From Hydrocarboniphaga sp965279055 (GTDB lineage: Bacteria > Pseudomonadota > Gammaproteobacteria > Nevskiales > Nevskiaceae): a stretch of 64,000 bases of DNA. The notes under the pieces were generated by a model that made no database searches, was not told the origin of the DNA, and saw nothing but the letters and a program-made list of their open reading frames with translations. Within the stretch, counting starts at the first letter, position 1; every line of letters begins with the position of its first letter. The stretch is taken from positions 4,402,001-4,466,000 of the forward strand of contig NZ_OZ257125.1 in assembly GCF_965279055.1 (NCBI RefSeq). The letters run 5' to 3'. This document shows, piece after piece, positions 63,111 through 64,000 of the stretch. The position numbers were made by a program, and so were the translations under genes.

Positions 63111-63599
63111 TCAGGGCGCGCTGGCCGCGGCCGGCGGCGCCGCGTCGTCGGCGAGCAGCTGCTTGAACGCCGGCTCCTCGCGCAGCGGATCCCGGGACGG
63201 ATCGAGCCGCACCACGGCCAGCGACAGCACCGCGATGAACCAGCGGTCCATCGCCTTTCCGGTCCGGCGCGTCACCGACTCGCCCCGCTCGATCTCGCTC
63301 TCGAGCCTGATGCCCTGCGGCGTCCACTCGTAGAACCACGAGAACAGCATCGCGAACGGAAAACCGATCAGCAGCGCGGTGATCGCCCAGCGCTGCGTCG
63401 CCGCCGGCAGATCGAACACCGGCCCGCCCTGGGTGATGACCTGCATCAGCAGCCAGGCCGCGCCGGCATAGAACACCACGGCGCGATGCACGTTGCGCCG
63501 TTGCAGCTCGGTGAGGAAGGAGCGCTGTTTCAAGGCAGGTCTGGAGCCGGACTCCGTCGATTGTCGCAGACGGCGAGGCGGATACGCACTGCCCGGCAT
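63111..63599 (-). CDS. short membrane protein resembling a TPR-regulator with its middle deleted
   Basis: 162 residues from ATG 63599; a TTG at 63531-63533 is closer to the usual family start. The first part (SFLTELQRRNVHRAVVFYAG, then ITALLIGFPFAMLFSWFYEW and TPQGIRLESEI) is the membrane module found at the front of long TPR or adenylate-cyclase-like proteins. After LSLAVV it jumps to RLDPSRDPLREEPAFKQLL, which resembles the extreme C-terminus of those same proteins. It therefore looks like an internal-deletion derivative lacking the repeats. Confidence 0.6.
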   Translation of the reverse strand: MPGSAYPPRRLRQSTESGSRPALKQRSFLTELQRRNVHRAVVFYAGAAWLLMQVITQGGPVFDLPAATQRWAITALLIGFPFAMLFSWFYEWTPQGIRLESEIERGESVTRRTGKAMDRWFIAVLSLAVVRLDPSRDPLREEPAFKQLLADDAAPPAAASAP

Positions 63600-63951
63600 C
63601 AGTGGCGTTCAAGCTACGGCAGCCCGCCGACCTGCCGTGTTGCGACGACGCCCACCTCGGAGATGCCCGCACTGCCGAGGCTGCAGAGCGACCAAGTCAC
63701 GGACGCCGGGCGAGGTCGGCGCCGTCGGCGCTCTGCTGAGGGAGCCGGAAGGCGGCTCCATTACCGCCAGCGCATCGGTCTGCCACGAGGAAATCGATCC
63801 TCGCTACGTCGGCATCGAGTGCGGATCGAAATTCGGCTGACATCATGTTTCAGCGATCGGAACTATTCCTGATACGGGTACGGCGTAACTTGGCATCCAT
63901 CGAAGCGACGCGCTTCGGCCACTTACCCAAACCCAGCTCAGGAGCCTCACC
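63600..63951. other. intergenic region without a supported gene
   Basis: 352 bases. Plus-strand open frames cross it, one ending at 63840 in ...EEIDPRYVGIECGSKFG, which looks protein-like but has no credible start and may be degenerate. The last 60 bases should hold the promoter of the gene at 63952; AGGAG lies 8-12 bases before its ATG. No strong hairpin or repeat is seen. Confidence 0.5.
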
Positions 63952-64000
63952 ATGAAATCCTTCAAGACCCTCGCCGCCGCCCTCGTCCTCTCCGCCTCCG
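63952..64000 (+). CDS. start of an exported protein (cut by window edge)
   Basis: ATG 63952 has a clear AGGAG upstream. The 16 visible residues (MKSFKTLAAALVLSAS) are a typical Sec signal peptide start. Product unknown. Confidence 0.6.
   Translation, partial: MKSFKTLAAALVLSAS

Noticed and set aside
63486..63872. Plus-strand frames over the last intergenic region
   Set aside because: Start codons lie inside the convergent membrane gene, composition is poor, and no homology is recognisable; only the last 25 residues before 63840 look protein-like.

Overview
The window is about 64 kb of uniformly GC-rich, densely coded bacterial chromosome. The organism looks like a Gram-negative proteobacterium: it has RND and EmrAB-type tripartite pumps, a TonB-dependent receptor, lipoproteins, an AsmA-like DUF748 protein and Ohr/OhrR. 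The many inverted repeats built on TGTAGGAGCGG...CCGCTCCTACA resemble those of Xanthomonadales/Nevskiales-type Gammaproteobacteria; that placement is inference. I saw no rRNA, tRNA, CRISPR array, phage genes or insertion sequence.

Layout. 1-3.1 kb: small envelope genes, including a lipoprotein gene whose lipobox cysteine codon reads TGA, its intact paralogue, an acyl-CoA thioesterase and an EF-hand lipoprotein. 3.2-11.2 kb: a complete potassium-transport locus kdpFABC-kdpDE. 11.3-16.4 kb: AraC/aldo-keto reductase, a LysR regulator, small proteins, and the ohrR/ohr peroxide switch with two visible operators. 16.4-26.5 kb: a TetR-controlled RND efflux operon that also carries an SDR, an old-yellow-enzyme reductase, an outer-membrane factor and a YfcG-like glutathione transferase. 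This looks like a combined export-and-detoxify unit for electrophiles. 26.7-31 kb: topoisomerase IB, an aldehyde dehydrogenase with a hydrophobic tail, and a DUF1329 protein. 31.2-37.4 kb: a TetR gene, a small membrane protein, and a MarR-OMF-EmrA-EmrB pump operon. 37.5-42 kb: an ion-transporter-superfamily permease, a small exported protein and a DUF748 protein.

42-63 kb is the most distinctive part: a probable catabolic cluster for peptides or amides containing D-amino acids. It holds two S12 (beta-lactamase-fold, MlrB-like) serine hydrolases, two M81 (MlrC-like) metallopeptidases, DgcN/DgcA (D-glutamate route), two FAD D-amino-acid-oxidase-like enzymes, RidA, an amidohydrolase, a GPH-type symporter, an alpha/beta hydrolase, a TonB-dependent receptor and a LuxR regulator. 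Receptor, hydrolase, S12 and M81 form one tightly packed minus-strand operon. A DUF3800 gene sits in the middle. Between the two M81 modules lies a four-unit tandem array that carries duplicated ends of both flanking genes.

At least 17 copies of the hairpin repeat are scattered through the window. Most lie at 3' ends or between convergent genes, and three of them supply the stop codon of a neighbouring gene.
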